NCBI RefSeq assembly: GCF_005503365.1 | Contig: NZ_SCML01000007.1 | Location: 62,001-126,000, forward strand | DNA from: Hydrogenophaga sp. 2FB | GTDB lineage: Bacteria; Pseudomonadota; Gammaproteobacteria; Burkholderiales; Burkholderiaceae_C | Length of the DNA stretch: 64,000 nucleotides | Reading direction: 5' to 3' | Part shown: in pieces, positions 6,938 through 16,949 of the stretch | Position numbering within the stretch: the first letter of the stretch is position 1 | How the letters are laid out: every line of letters starts with the position of its first letter | Made by a program: the position numbers and the translations under genes | Notes under the pieces: model-generated | Database searches by the model: none | What the model was told of the DNA's origin: nothing | What the model saw: only the letters and a program-made list of their open reading frames with translations

Positions 6938-8566
6938 TCACGGCTTTTTCTTGGCCGGCTTCTTGGTGCTGCTGGCCACGCGCGTCTTGGTGGGCTGTTT
7001 CGCGGTCTTCGTGGGCTTGGCGCCCGCCTGCTTGCGCGTCGGTTTGGCGGCGGCCTGTTTCTTGTTGCTGCCGCTGCCTGCCTTGGCCGTCACCTTCGCG
7101 CGCTGGGGGAGCATGAGCGCGATGCTCTGTCCCGCCTTCAGCGCGGAGTCCACGCCGAGCTTGTTCCAGTCGGCCACGCTGACCGGGCTCACGCCATAGC
7201 GACGCGCCAGCTTGGTCACGTTCTCGCCCTTGCGTGCCTTCACCACGGTGCGCCGCAGCACCACCTCGGGCTGAAAGCTGATCTGGCCGTTGTCGGCCAC
7301 GTGCACCGGCACGTCGGTGTTGCGCGCCTCGCTGCGCGGCACCAGCAGGCTGGAGCCGGCGCGCACCTGCATGCGCGGCGGGATGTTGTTGATCTCGCGC
7401 AGCATCGATTCGCTCATGCCGGCCCTGGCCGCGGCCTGCGCCACCGTCATGGTGGAGGGCACGACCCACGCCGTCCAGCTGGCCAGCGGCCCAGTGTGGT
7501 TCTGCAGGTTGCGCTGGAAGATGATGGCGTTGTCCCAGGGCAGGAGCACCGTGGGTGTGCCCGCGGCCATCACCACCGGCTGGCGCATCGAGGGGTTGAG
7601 CGCGCGGAAGTCCTTTTCGCTCACCTCGGCCAGGCGCGCGATCAAGGCCACGTCCATGTCGCGCTGCAGTGTGACGGTGTCGAAGAAGGGGTGGTTGCCG
7701 ATCAGGGGCAGGGTGGTGTTGTAGGCCTCGGGCCGCGCCAGGATGTTCTTCACCGCCTGCAGCTTGGGCACGTACAGCCGGGTCTCGGCCGGCATGTTGA
7801 GGTCGGTGTAGCCGGTGGGCTTGCCCTGGCGCTGGTTGTTCGTGATGGCGCGGTTGACGTTGCCCTGGCCCCAGTTGTAGGCCGCCAGGGCCAGGTGCCA
7901 GTCGCCGAACCGGTTGTACAGCTGCTGCATGTAGTCCAGTGCCGCGCGGGTGGAGGCGAGCACGTCGCGCCGGTCGTCGCGGAAGGCGTTCTGCTTGAGG
8001 TCGAACGACTGCCCGGTGGCCGGCATGAACTGCCACATGCCGGCCGCGCGCGCGCTGGACACCGCCTGCGGGTTGAACGCGCTTTCGATGAAGGGCAGCA
8101 GCGCCAGCTCCATCGGCATGTTGCGCACTTCGATCTCTTCGACGATGTGGAACAGGTAGCGGCTGGAGCGCTCGGTCATGCGCTGCATGTAGTCCGGGCG
8201 GGTCGCGTACCACTGCTCGCGGTCGATCACCAGCTCGTTCTGCAGATCGGGCATGGCAAAGCCACGGCGGATGCGGTCCCACAGATCGGAAGGCGCGTCC
8301 AGTGTGGCCACGCCGTAGGGATTGGTGCCGGTGCTGGCGGCGGTGATGTCGCTCAGCGGCACGTGGCCAGGCAGGCGGTACGAGGGCAGGCTCGGTGCGG
8401 GCGTGGTGGTCGGCGCGCTCGTGGTCGCGTCGCCGGTGCGGGACGGCGACTCGGGAAGGGAGGTGGCGCAACCGGAGATGAACAAGGCCGCGGCGATCGC
8501 GGCGGGCAGGAACCAACGGCGTGTGGCCGGGGCCTGGGCTGGAGCTATCGGGAAATCAAGGGTCAT
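6938..8566 (-). CDS. mltD: Membrane-bound lytic murein transglycosylase D-like lipoprotein with LysM domains
   Basis: A 542-residue lipoprotein: the hydrophobic segment ends in FISGC, so Cys33 is the lipidation site. The SLT catalytic domain has the family glutamate in LPFIESAFNPQAVS, followed by GMWQFMPATG and LALAAYNWGQGNVNRA. Two LysM repeats follow, one with REINNIPPRMQVRAG and one with VTKLARRYGVSPVSVADWNKLG. The last 50 residues are a Lys/Ala/Thr-rich basic tail. I start at 8566, where its ATG overlaps the gloB stop (ATGA), rather than the in-frame ATG at 8584 inside gloB. The overlap implies translational coupling. The role is peptidoglycan cleavage in the periplasm, probably cell-wall turnover. 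Confidence 0.93.
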   Translation of the reverse strand: MTLDFPIAPAQAPATRRWFLPAAIAAALFISGCATSLPESPSRTGDATTSAPTTTPAPSLPSYRLPGHVPLSDITAASTGTNPYGVATLDAPSDLWDRIRRGFAMPDLQNELVIDREQWYATRPDYMQRMTERSSRYLFHIVEEIEVRNMPMELALLPFIESAFNPQAVSSARAAGMWQFMPATGQSFDLKQNAFRDDRRDVLASTRAALDYMQQLYNRFGDWHLALAAYNWGQGNVNRAITNNQRQGKPTGYTDLNMPAETRLYVPKLQAVKNILARPEAYNTTLPLIGNHPFFDTVTLQRDMDVALIARLAEVSEKDFRALNPSMRQPVVMAAGTPTVLLPWDNAIIFQRNLQNHTGPLASWTAWVVPSTMTVAQAAARAGMSESMLREINNIPPRMQVRAGSSLLVPRSEARNTDVPVHVADNGQISFQPEVVLRRTVVKARKGENVTKLARRYGVSPVSVADWNKLGVDSALKAGQSIALMLPQRAKVTAKAGSGSNKKQAAAKPTRKQAGAKPTKTAKQPTKTRVASSTKKPAKKKP

Positions 8567-9339
8567 TTGAAATTGTTTTTCCATTCGCGCAGCGTGGCGA
8601 ACACGGCCACGGCGTCGTCGGTGCTGATGCCCGGTTCGTGGGCCACGGCGGACCGCACGACGGCGGGTTCGTGCGTGCGCAAAAAGGGATTGATGTGCTT
8701 TTCCAGCTCAATGGAGCTGGGCAGCGTCGGAAAGTTCTGCGCGCGTTGTGCCTTGCACCGTTCGATGTAGGCCAGCAGCTCGGCGTTGCCGGGCTCGACC
8801 GCTTGTGCGAACTTCAGGTTGGAGAGCGTGTATTCGTGGGTGCAGCACACGCGCGTGGCGGCGGGCAGGGCGGCCAGGCGGGTGAGCGAGTGCAGCATCT
8901 GGGCCGGCGTGCCTTCGAACAGGCGGCCGCAGCCACCGGAAAACAGCGTGTCGCCACAGAACAGCAGCGGCGCGCCGTCCATCTCGGGCGTGTAGTACGC
9001 AATGTGGCCGGCGGTGTGTCCGGGCACTTCGATCACCTCGAAGCGCAGGCCGAGCACCTCCACCGCCTCGCCTTCGCCCACGCGCTGCAGCGGTTCGGGC
9101 ATGGGCTCGACGACCGGCCCGATCACGCGCGCGCCGGTGGCTTCGCGCAGCGCGGCCACGCCGCCGGTGTGGTCGGCGTGGTGGTGGGTGATGAGGATGG
9201 TGTCCAGCCGCAGGCCTTGCTGCTGCAGCCAGCGCGCCACGCCCTCGGACTCGCCGGGGTCGACCACCAGGGCCCGCTGGCCGTCGTGAAGCGCCCAGAT
9301 GTAGTTGTCGCTGAAGGCCGGGATGGGAATGAGGTGCAT
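8563..9339 (-). CDS. gloB: Hydroxyacylglutathione hydrolase (glyoxalase II)
   Basis: A 258-residue metallo-beta-lactamase-fold protein with the metal motif THHHADHTGG, later ligands in PGHTAGHIAYY, LFCGDTLFSGGCGR and CTHEYTLSN, and the C-terminal HINPFLR segment that contacts glutathione. It hydrolyses S-lactoylglutathione to lactate and glutathione in methylglyoxal detoxification. I start at MHLIPIPAFSDNY (9339), since a longer frame to 9453 adds unconserved residues. It is divergent from a methyltransferase gene, the arrangement often seen with gloB, and overlaps mltD by four bases. Confidence 0.95.
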   Translation of the reverse strand: MHLIPIPAFSDNYIWALHDGQRALVVDPGESEGVARWLQQQGLRLDTILITHHHADHTGGVAALREATGARVIGPVVEPMPEPLQRVGEGEAVEVLGLRFEVIEVPGHTAGHIAYYTPEMDGAPLLFCGDTLFSGGCGRLFEGTPAQMLHSLTRLAALPAATRVCCTHEYTLSNLKFAQAVEPGNAELLAYIERCKAQRAQNFPTLPSSIELEKHINPFLRTHEPAVVRSAVAHEPGISTDDAVAVFATLREWKNNFK

Positions 9340-9443
9340 GGCGCGGATGTCGGGTGAGGGCGTGTAGAGTGCGGGGCTGGCCTTCCCGGTGGGTCTGCAG
9401 TGTCGCAGACTTCGGGTGGGAACCGACCCAATTCCCGCACCAC

Positions 9444-10211
9444 ATGACCGCAAAAATTATAGGGTTGACCGAGTGGTTCGCGACCGCGCCGGGCGAGTAC
9501 CTGCTGGCGTGGGAGCGGACACAGTTTGACCTCGCGGTGGCCGATCTGTTCGGTTTCAACGCATTGCAGCTCGGTTTGCCCGAACTCGACGGCCTGCAGG
9601 CCAACCGCATGCCGCAGCGCTGGCTCGCGCTGCCCGAGGTGCCGGCCATGGGCGGGGAGATGCCTTCCCACCGCCGCCCGCCGCGCATGGCCTTGGTCAC
9701 CGACGCGGCCGCGCTGCCGTTTCCCGAAGGCAGCCTGGACCTGGTGGTGCTGCCGCACACGCTCGAATTCAGCGCCGACCCGCACCATGTGCTGCGCGAG
9801 GTCGAGCGCGTGCTGGTGCCCGAAGGGCGGGTGGTGATCTCGGGCTTCAACCCGGCCAGCCTCTGGGGTTTCCGGCAGGCGCGTGGCCGCTTGTTGGGTG
9901 CCTCCCAGCTGTACCTGCCCGAGGCGGGCGATTTCATCGGGCCCTGGCGTTTGCGCGACTGGCTGCGCCTGCTCAGCTTCGAGATCGAGTCGGACCGTTT
10001 TGGTTGTTACCGGCCCGCGATGCATTCTGAAAAATGGCTGAACCGCTATGGCTGGCTGGACCGCGCGGGCGCGCGCTGGTGGCCGATTTTTGGCGCGGTG
10101 TACTTCGTGGTGGCGGTCAAGCGCGTGCGCGGCATGCGCTTGCTCGGGCCGGCCTGGAAGCCGCGGCGTGCGCCGTCGGCAGCCCCGGTGTCGGTCGCGA
10201 ACCGGCATTGA
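9444..10211 (+). CDS. Class I SAM-dependent methyltransferase (YafS-like)
   Basis: A 255-residue protein starting [13 protein letters not shown] methyltransferase domain covers roughly residues 90-150: [21 protein letters not shown] matches the motif that follows the SAM-binding acidic residue, and [19 protein letters not shown] is a clear post-I segment. The N-terminal part lacks a strong GxGxG. The pairing with gloB on one side and rnhA on the other matches the E. coli gloB-yafS-rnhA order, so this is the YafS counterpart. Its substrate is unknown. The start at 9444 is preferred because the extra 30 residues of the longer frame lie in the gloB promoter region. Confidence 0.85.
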   Translation: MTAKIIGLTEWFATAPGEYLLAWERTQFDLAVADLFGFNALQLGLPELDGLQANRMPQRWLALPEVPAMGGEMPSHRRPPRMALVTDAAALPFPEGSLDLVVLPHTLEFSADPHHVLREVERVLVPEGRVVISGFNPASLWGFRQARGRLLGASQLYLPEAGDFIGPWRLRDWLRLLSFEIESDRFGCYRPAMHSEKWLNRYGWLDRAGARWWPIFGAVYFVVAVKRVRGMRLLGPAWKPRRAPSAAPVSVANRH

Positions 10212-10248
10212 ATTTTTTGTTTTTTCTTTTCATCGAGGAGCATTTTTC

Positions 10249-10683
10249 TTGAACCATGTGGTGATCTATACCGACGGCGCCTGCAAGGGCAACCCCGGCC
10301 CGGGCGGCTGGGGCGTGTACCTCAAGTCGGAGGGCTTTGAAAAAGAGCTGTGGGGTGGTGAGCGCGAGACCACCAACAACCGCATGGAGCTCACCGCCGT
10401 GATCGAGGCACTGGCCGCGCTCAAGCGCCCCTGCCAGGTGTCGCTCTACCTCGACAGCCAGTACGTGCGCCAGGGCATCACCGAATGGATCCATGGCTGG
10501 AAACGCAAGGGCTGGATCACAGCGTCCAAACAGCCCGTGAAGAACGCCGACCTGTGGAAGCGCCTGGATGCGTTGGTGCATGGCGGCGTGCACAAGATCG
10601 AATGGCATTGGGTCAAGGGGCACGCGGGCGACCCGGGCAACGAACGCGCCGATGCGTTGGCCAACCGGGGCGTGCCGGGTTGA
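10249..10683 (+). CDS. rnhA: Ribonuclease HI
   Basis: A 144-residue RNase H. The four catalytic acids are visible as D9 in [17 protein letters not shown]47 in [10 protein letters not shown]69 in YLDSQYV and D135 in NERADALA, with the helper histidine in KGHAG (H125). It degrades RNA in RNA:DNA hybrids. The start is a TTG at 10249: GAGGAG lies 8 bases upstream and conserved sequence begins at the second residue, while the nearest ATG is out of frame. The 37-base gap after the methyltransferase gene is unusually T-rich. RNase HI from E. coli is 155 residues, so this is slightly short but complete. Confidence 0.95.
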   Translation: MNHVVIYTDGACKGNPGPGGWGVYLKSEGFEKELWGGERETTNNRMELTAVIEALAALKRPCQVSLYLDSQYVRQGITEWIHGWKRKGWITASKQPVKNADLWKRLDALVHGGVHKIEWHWVKGHAGDPGNERADALANRGVPG

Positions 10684-10767
10684 AGCGCAGCGCTCAACCG
10701 GGGTAGGTGGAACCGTCGGGAGAGAGCGGTCACACAGGGACACCGAAACCACCTCCCTGGGACCTGC

Positions 10768-13700
10768 ATGAAACGACTTGCCGCTGGCGACCTTTCTACT
10801 CCAACATCGCTTCTTGCGACCCGCAACCGGGCCGACCTCCCACCCGATCTGATCCGAACCCGCACCAGCGGCGGGCAACTGGTGAGCCTCATGGAGCCGA
10901 TTCCGGGCCAGGAAGGCCAGGCGCCCATGGAGCTGTTCCTGCAGTGGTCGAAGCGGTTGCAGACACAGGATGGACCGCACAGCGCGCAGGAGCACGCGGC
11001 TGTGGAAACCATTCTGTTGCTGGACCGCGAGGACAAGGTGGACGATGCCGATGCCAGGACCCTGGCGCTGGCGAGCGACATGCTGCTGAAAAGCGGCCAG
11101 GCCGCCTTGTTGCGCCGGCTGGTGTTGCTGACCCGAATGCACTGCGTGTTCGATGTGGGCTCCAACGAACACGCGGCGAACGTGCTGGCGCGCATGGGCA
11201 CGACCTGGCCACGGGACGTCCCGGTGTCGATCAAGCTGGCGAGCGCCTTGCCTCTTCACGCGGTCATGGCGCTGCACGGGTTCATGAGGCGGCCCTCCGA
11301 GCTCAGCGTGAACCTGGTCGCCAACCACACGGAGGGGCCTGTGACCGCAGAGGCGTTTTCCGCGCTGCTGCGGTTGCGTCCGATCGCGGGGCTGAACATC
11401 GTGGTGGAGTCCGCCCTGGAGCCGCCCGCCGACAATGGCGGCCGCGTGGTGGCGAACGTGGCAGCCCTCGACGTGCTGCAGGCATTGCCGGGTGTCGTGG
11501 CACGGGCCATCGGCATCCAGTTCGGGTACCTGTACGCGGGGCACGCGCAGGTGGAGGCCGCGCTGGTCGAATGCGTCCGGGAGTCGGGCGCCACGATGCT
11601 GGACGTGTCGGACAAGAGCGTCGAGCCGGACGTTGCGCAACGGCTGTTGGCGTGCCGCCGAGGCTGGGACATCGTCCATGTGCGGCTGCAGGACGATGTG
11701 CTCCAGGCCTGGCTTCGAAGCGGTCAGAACACGGTGGGGCGGTTGGAGCTTCATCCGCAGGACGGCTCGCAGAGTGTGGCCTTCGCCAACGATTTCGAGC
11801 GCTTGTCCCTGCTGGCGCAGAACGGTGTGCACACAATCGTCGCTCACGGCACGCAGGACCTCATGGCCCTGGCTTTCGCGCTGGGGCAGCATGCGATGCG
11901 GTCCGAGCATGTGTTTGAACGGATCGAGGGGTGCTTCGTGGTGTCGGTGAATGCCAAGGTTCAGGACGTTGATCGGGCGCTGGTTTTCCTGGCGCGCAAC
12001 CACAACGTCCTGACCATGACCCATCGCCCCATGGCCATCGCGTCAGACCTCACCATTCCCATCGATGTGGATGCCACGGCGCGGCTCAATGGCATGAGCG
12101 CGGTGAACCGTTTGATGCCGGCCGAAGAGCGCGCCGCCGCGCAACGGCAGATCAAGGCCCTGTGGTGGTCGCGCGCCGTGCACACGCTGAGTGGCTTGCT
12201 GGCGGAGAATCGTCAGCCCCTGGAACTGATAGCCCACCTCTCTACGCCCGACAACATGCTGTGTCTGCCCGTGAATGTGCACGGGGTGCTGGAGGAGCCG
12301 CAGAACGATGGCGCCCGCGCGAAGGTGCAGGTCCTCGCCGCAGCCGACGTGCCGGCCGACCTTGTCAAGGCCGCGATCACCGATTGGGTGGGCACCGCCC
12401 GCGCGCAGGAGCTGGCACCGATGTGCCAGGCGCTCATTGCAGCAGGGTGTGCCTGGCGCGTGCGCACGGACGCCGAGTGGCGAGCCCTCGGCAGCGGTTT
12501 TCACCAGACCTGGATGCGTGAAGGCATGCCCTCCACGCAAGTCGATGCGATCACGCCGCTGCCGTCCCCCGACCCCAACGTGCGCGCGCCCGTGGGGAAC
12601 CCGGCCGTGCCGGGGGCGTCGGGTGCGGCCGCCTCACAGCCACCAACCGCCGTGGCTGCCGCCCGGCCGGCGCGCGCGAACCCGGACACGCTCGTCACGC
12701 CGCCCGGCGCCGCAAGCCGCCAGACCCTGCGGGACCGCATGCAGGTGCGCCTGGCGGCGATAGGGCACGGCTTTGTGGCGCACCGCGATGCGATCCGGAT
12801 GATCATGGACTTGCTCGACACCGGAACGATCAACCCCGCACGGGCCGCGGCGGGGGTCATGTACATGGCCCACGAGCTCCTCAGCCACGGGCAGGCGGCG
12901 CTGCTCAAACACATCATCGCGCGGGTCCCTGCGCATTGGCCGGTGGTCGTGCAGACAGCGCCCATTGCGGCTGCGCTGGCAGACCTGCACGGCTGGCCTG
13001 ACGACCCGCAATGCACATGCGCCCTGGTGATATCCACCGATCTTTCGCCAACGGCCGCTGCCCAGGTGATCGCGTTTGCCAACACGGTCAAACCCGAGCA
13101 GCTGACGTTGCACGTCGACATACAGTCGCCGACCTACGACACCATCTGGGACGACCTGTCGGCACTCATTCAGTCGCGCGCGGGCCTGGCGCTGCAGATG
13201 GCGCTGTCACCCCGCACACTCTTTATCCCGACCGACGGATTGACCCGACTGCTCAACAACGTCAAGGGCACACCCATCAGAAGCGTCGGTCTGGATCGCT
13301 TGGACGTTGGCGACGAATCGTTCCTGCGGGCGATGGCGGATGTGCTCAAGGTTTCACAGGTGAAGGGTTTGCATTTGACGCAAGGCAGCGATGCGTTGGC
13401 ACAAGCGACCTTGCCATGCCGCGCCTGGGACAGGCTGACGGTGCACGCCAGTCGCACCGTGGCTGTGCTGTTCGGCAGCGCGGCGGTGGCTGCAACGCAG
13501 CTTGTGGTGAACATGGACCGGCTCGAACCGGAAGACCGCCACTGGGTGGAGAGCATCGTGGGCGGCTGCAAGGGTCTGAAGAGCGTGGAAATCGCCCGCT
13601 CACCCTTCAACATACTGTCCCTGACCCGTGCCCTGGCGCGCAATCCCACGGTGGAGGAATTCATTGGCACACTCTCGGCGATGGACGCCCGCGAGGTGAG

Positions 13701-14409
13701 CGCCGCGTTGAGCCTGCTGCGTCGCAACACGTCGCTGATGTATGTCGAGGAAACGTCGGAACGGTTTTCCGACAATGGAGAGCGGCGCCTCGGTCCCCGT
13801 GCCAAGCAAGGGGTGAGCGAGATCATGACCCGCAACCGGCTGCGCCGTCCCGAGTTGTCCGCGCAAGGGACGGGCAAAGGCTTTGGCTGGAGCCTGGGCG
13901 ATGGCCGCTCGGTGAAGGTCGGCCCGGCGATGTTCCATGCCGGCACCAGGCCGTTCATCGAATGGGGCGGGATCATGGGGCCCTATCTGGATGCTGCGTC
14001 GGTGGTGGCGTTGGCCAGCACCAGTAAAGCCGCCTATGTGGGTTCGCGCGATCCATGGGAAATCGAGGTGGATCGGTTGGCGGGCCTTCTGACCATCGAG
14101 GACCACGACGAATTCGCGGCCATGCTGGTCAACCAGCTGACCCATCTCCGCGACGATCTCACGGCGCCGCCTGACGAGACCTCTTCCAGCGAGGATGCCC
14201 CTGCGCGGCGGTTTCTTGACAAGGTCATCGACATGCAGGCCATTGCCGTGCCCGCCAGCGCCATCACCCAGGCGATCGGTCGCTGCCTGTTGGCACAACA
14301 GGGATCTGCCCGCGATCTGCTGGAAGCGCTCGCCTATCTTGGCGCGATGCCGCCCGAGGTGTGGCTGAGAGAGGGGCTTGGGATCGAGGTGCCAAACCGG
14401 ACGGCTTGA
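10768..14409 (+). CDS. Large protein of unknown function with internal duplication and possible LRR/F-box-like character
   Basis: I do not recognise this 1213-residue protein. No signal peptide or membrane segment is evident. It is built from two related halves. About 74-214 (with GQAALLRRL at 110-118) aligns by eye with 669-814 (GQAALLKHI at 708-716), sharing the spacing of a helical unit, a WP dipeptide, and alternating strand/helix segments ending in a LSAL/FSAL motif. A Pro/Ala-rich linker, about 598-650, joins the halves. Segments such as ALSLLRRNTSLMYVEE (980-995) resemble the helix-strand rhythm of ribonuclease-inhibitor-type leucine-rich repeats. Residues 1073-1100 (LDAASVVALASTSKAAY...DPWEIE) resemble the second half of an F-box. 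A third, weaker helical unit may lie at 1148-1192. The start is uncertain: 10768 has a weak GGGA, and Met42 (10891) is an alternative. It stands alone between rnhA and moeA and could have been acquired. Confidence 0.7.
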   Translation: MKRLAAGDLSTPTSLLATRNRADLPPDLIRTRTSGGQLVSLMEPIPGQEGQAPMELFLQWSKRLQTQDGPHSAQEHAAVETILLLDREDKVDDADARTLALASDMLLKSGQAALLRRLVLLTRMHCVFDVGSNEHAANVLARMGTTWPRDVPVSIKLASALPLHAVMALHGFMRRPSELSVNLVANHTEGPVTAEAFSALLRLRPIAGLNIVVESALEPPADNGGRVVANVAALDVLQALPGVVARAIGIQFGYLYAGHAQVEAALVECVRESGATMLDVSDKSVEPDVAQRLLACRRGWDIVHVRLQDDVLQAWLRSGQNTVGRLELHPQDGSQSVAFANDFERLSLLAQNGVHTIVAHGTQDLMALAFALGQHAMRSEHVFERIEGCFVVSVNAKVQDVDRALVFLARNHNVLTMTHRPMAIASDLTIPIDVDATARLNGMSAVNRLMPAEERAAAQRQIKALWWSRAVHTLSGLLAENRQPLELIAHLSTPDNMLCLPVNVHGVLEEPQNDGARAKVQVLAAADVPADLVKAAITDWVGTARAQELAPMCQALIAAGCAWRVRTDAEWRALGSGFHQTWMREGMPSTQVDAITPLPSPDPNVRAPVGNPAVPGASGAAASQPPTAVAAARPARANPDTLVTPPGAASRQTLRDRMQVRLAAIGHGFVAHRDAIRMIMDLLDTGTINPARAAAGVMYMAHELLSHGQAALLKHIIARVPAHWPVVVQTAPIAAALADLHGWPDDPQCTCALVISTDLSPTAAAQVIAFANTVKPEQLTLHVDIQSPTYDTIWDDLSALIQSRAGLALQMALSPRTLFIPTDGLTRLLNNVKGTPIRSVGLDRLDVGDESFLRAMADVLKVSQVKGLHLTQGSDALAQATLPCRAWDRLTVHASRTVAVLFGSAAVAATQLVVNMDRLEPEDRHWVESIVGGCKGLKSVEIARSPFNILSLTRALARNPTVEEFIGTLSAMDAREVSAALSLLRRNTSLMYVEETSERFSDNGERRLGPRAKQGVSEIMTRNRLRRPELSAQGTGKGFGWSLGDGRSVKVGPAMFHAGTRPFIEWGGIMGPYLDAASVVALASTSKAAYVGSRDPWEIEVDRLAGLLTIEDHDEFAAMLVNQLTHLRDDLTAPPDETSSSEDAPARRFLDKVIDMQAIAVPASAITQAIGRCLLAQQGSARDLLEALAYLGAMPPEVWLREGLGIEVPNRTA

Positions 14410-14426
14410 CGCGAGGGCGGGGCGCC

Positions 14427-15676
<1,250 letters not shown>

Positions 15677-15680
<4 letters not shown>

Positions 15681-16792
15681 CCGCCGATGTAGCTCATTTC
15701 CACGCGGCGCTTGCCCTGGCCCGCGTCGGGCGGCAGGCTGGCGCGCAGTTCGGAGTAGCGGTCGCCGCGGCCTTGCCAGATGCTGGCAATGGCGCTGGAC
15801 AGCTGTTCGTCGGTGGCGTCGCCGCGGATCAGCTGGCGCAGGTCGTGCCCCTGGCTGGCGAACAGGCAGAGGTAGAGCTGGCCTTCGGTGGACAGGCGCG
15901 CGCGGTTGCAGTCGCCGCAGAAGGCCTGCGTCACGCTGCTGATGACGCCGATTTCACCCGTGCCGTCGGCATAGCCCCAGCGCTCGGCGGTTTCGCCCGG
16001 CGCCGAGGCGCCGAGCTGCACCAGCGGCAGTTCGCGGTGGATGCGCTGCACCACCTCGGCGCTGGGCAACACCTCGTCCATGCGCCAGCCGTTGGTGGCG
16101 CCCACGTCCATGTACTCGATGAAACGCAGCACGATGCCGGAGCCCTTGAAGTGGCGCGCCATCGGCAGGATCTGGTCGTCGTTGGTGCCGCGCTTGACCA
16201 CCATGTTGATCTTGATCGGGCCCAGGCCCGCGGCCTGCGCGGCGGCGATGCCGTCGAGCACGTCGGCCACGGGAAAGTCCACGTCGTTCATGGCGCGGAA
16301 GATGGTGTCGTCCAGTCCGTCGAGGCTGACGGTGACGCGCTGCAGGCCCGAAGCCTTGAGCGCGTTGGCCTTGCGTGTCAGCAGCGAGCCGTTGGTGGTG
16401 AGCGTGATGTCCAGCGGCTGGCCTTCGACGGTGCGCAAGGCCGCGAGCTGTTCGATCAGGATTTCGAGGTTCTTGCGCAGCAGCGGTTCACCGCCCGTGA
16501 GGCGGATTTTCTGCACGCCGTGCGCGACGAACTGGCGTGCCACGCGCGTGATTTCCTCGAAGCTGAGCAGGGCGCTGTGGGGCAGGTAGGGGTAGTCCTT
16601 GTCGAAGATGCTCTTCGGCATGCAATAGCTGCAGCGGAAGTTGCAGCGGTCGGTGACGCTGATGCGCAGGTCGCGCAGCGGGCGGCCGCGTGTGTCGCTG
16701 AGCAAGCCTGTTGCCGCCGTGGCCACGGAAGGGACGCGCGCAGGCACCGAGACCAGGCGCTGGTCGATCAAGGGAATCACGCGTTCGGACAT
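15677..16792 (-). CDS. moaA: GTP 3',8-cyclase
   Basis: A 371-residue radical-SAM enzyme. The N-terminal cluster motif is C50-x3-C54-x2-C57 ([12 protein letters not shown]), followed by the SAM-binding [12 protein letters not shown]. The C-terminal cluster cysteines lie in [19 protein letters not shown], and a GG dipeptide ends the chain, as needed in MoaA. It converts GTP to the cyclic precursor of molybdopterin with MoaC. I start at MSERVIPL (16792); a longer frame to 16864 adds 24 unconserved residues. A CATAAT box lies only a few bases before this ATG, so the transcript leader may be very short. Confidence 0.95.
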
Positions 16793-16900
16793 GGCTCGAT
16801 TATGGGCGAGCGACCCCCTGTTGACGGGATACGCCTGGGGGCACCCGGTTCGCCGCGTGGACATTGCGGCGGCGGGGCCGGTCGGTTCGACACGATGGCG

Positions 16901-16924
16901 AAAAAAAGCCCGCCGAAGCGGGCC
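16901..16924 (-). terminator. Rho-independent terminator of hppA
   Basis: On the minus strand GCCCGC TTCG GCGGGC is followed by seven T. It lies about 25 bases after the hppA stop. Confidence 0.92.
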
Positions 16925-16949
16925 TCCTGAGCCGTTGCGGGTGGCCCGA

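Noticed and set aside
10684-10767. Signs of a mobile element or att site beside the giant orphan gene
   Set aside because: No tRNA, integrase, direct repeats or transposase remains could be seen on either side of 10768-14409.
16798-16803. CATAAT as a normal -10 of moaA
   Set aside because: It is only a few bases before the preferred ATG and lacks a -35 at 17 bases, so I mention it only as a possibility in the moaA entry.
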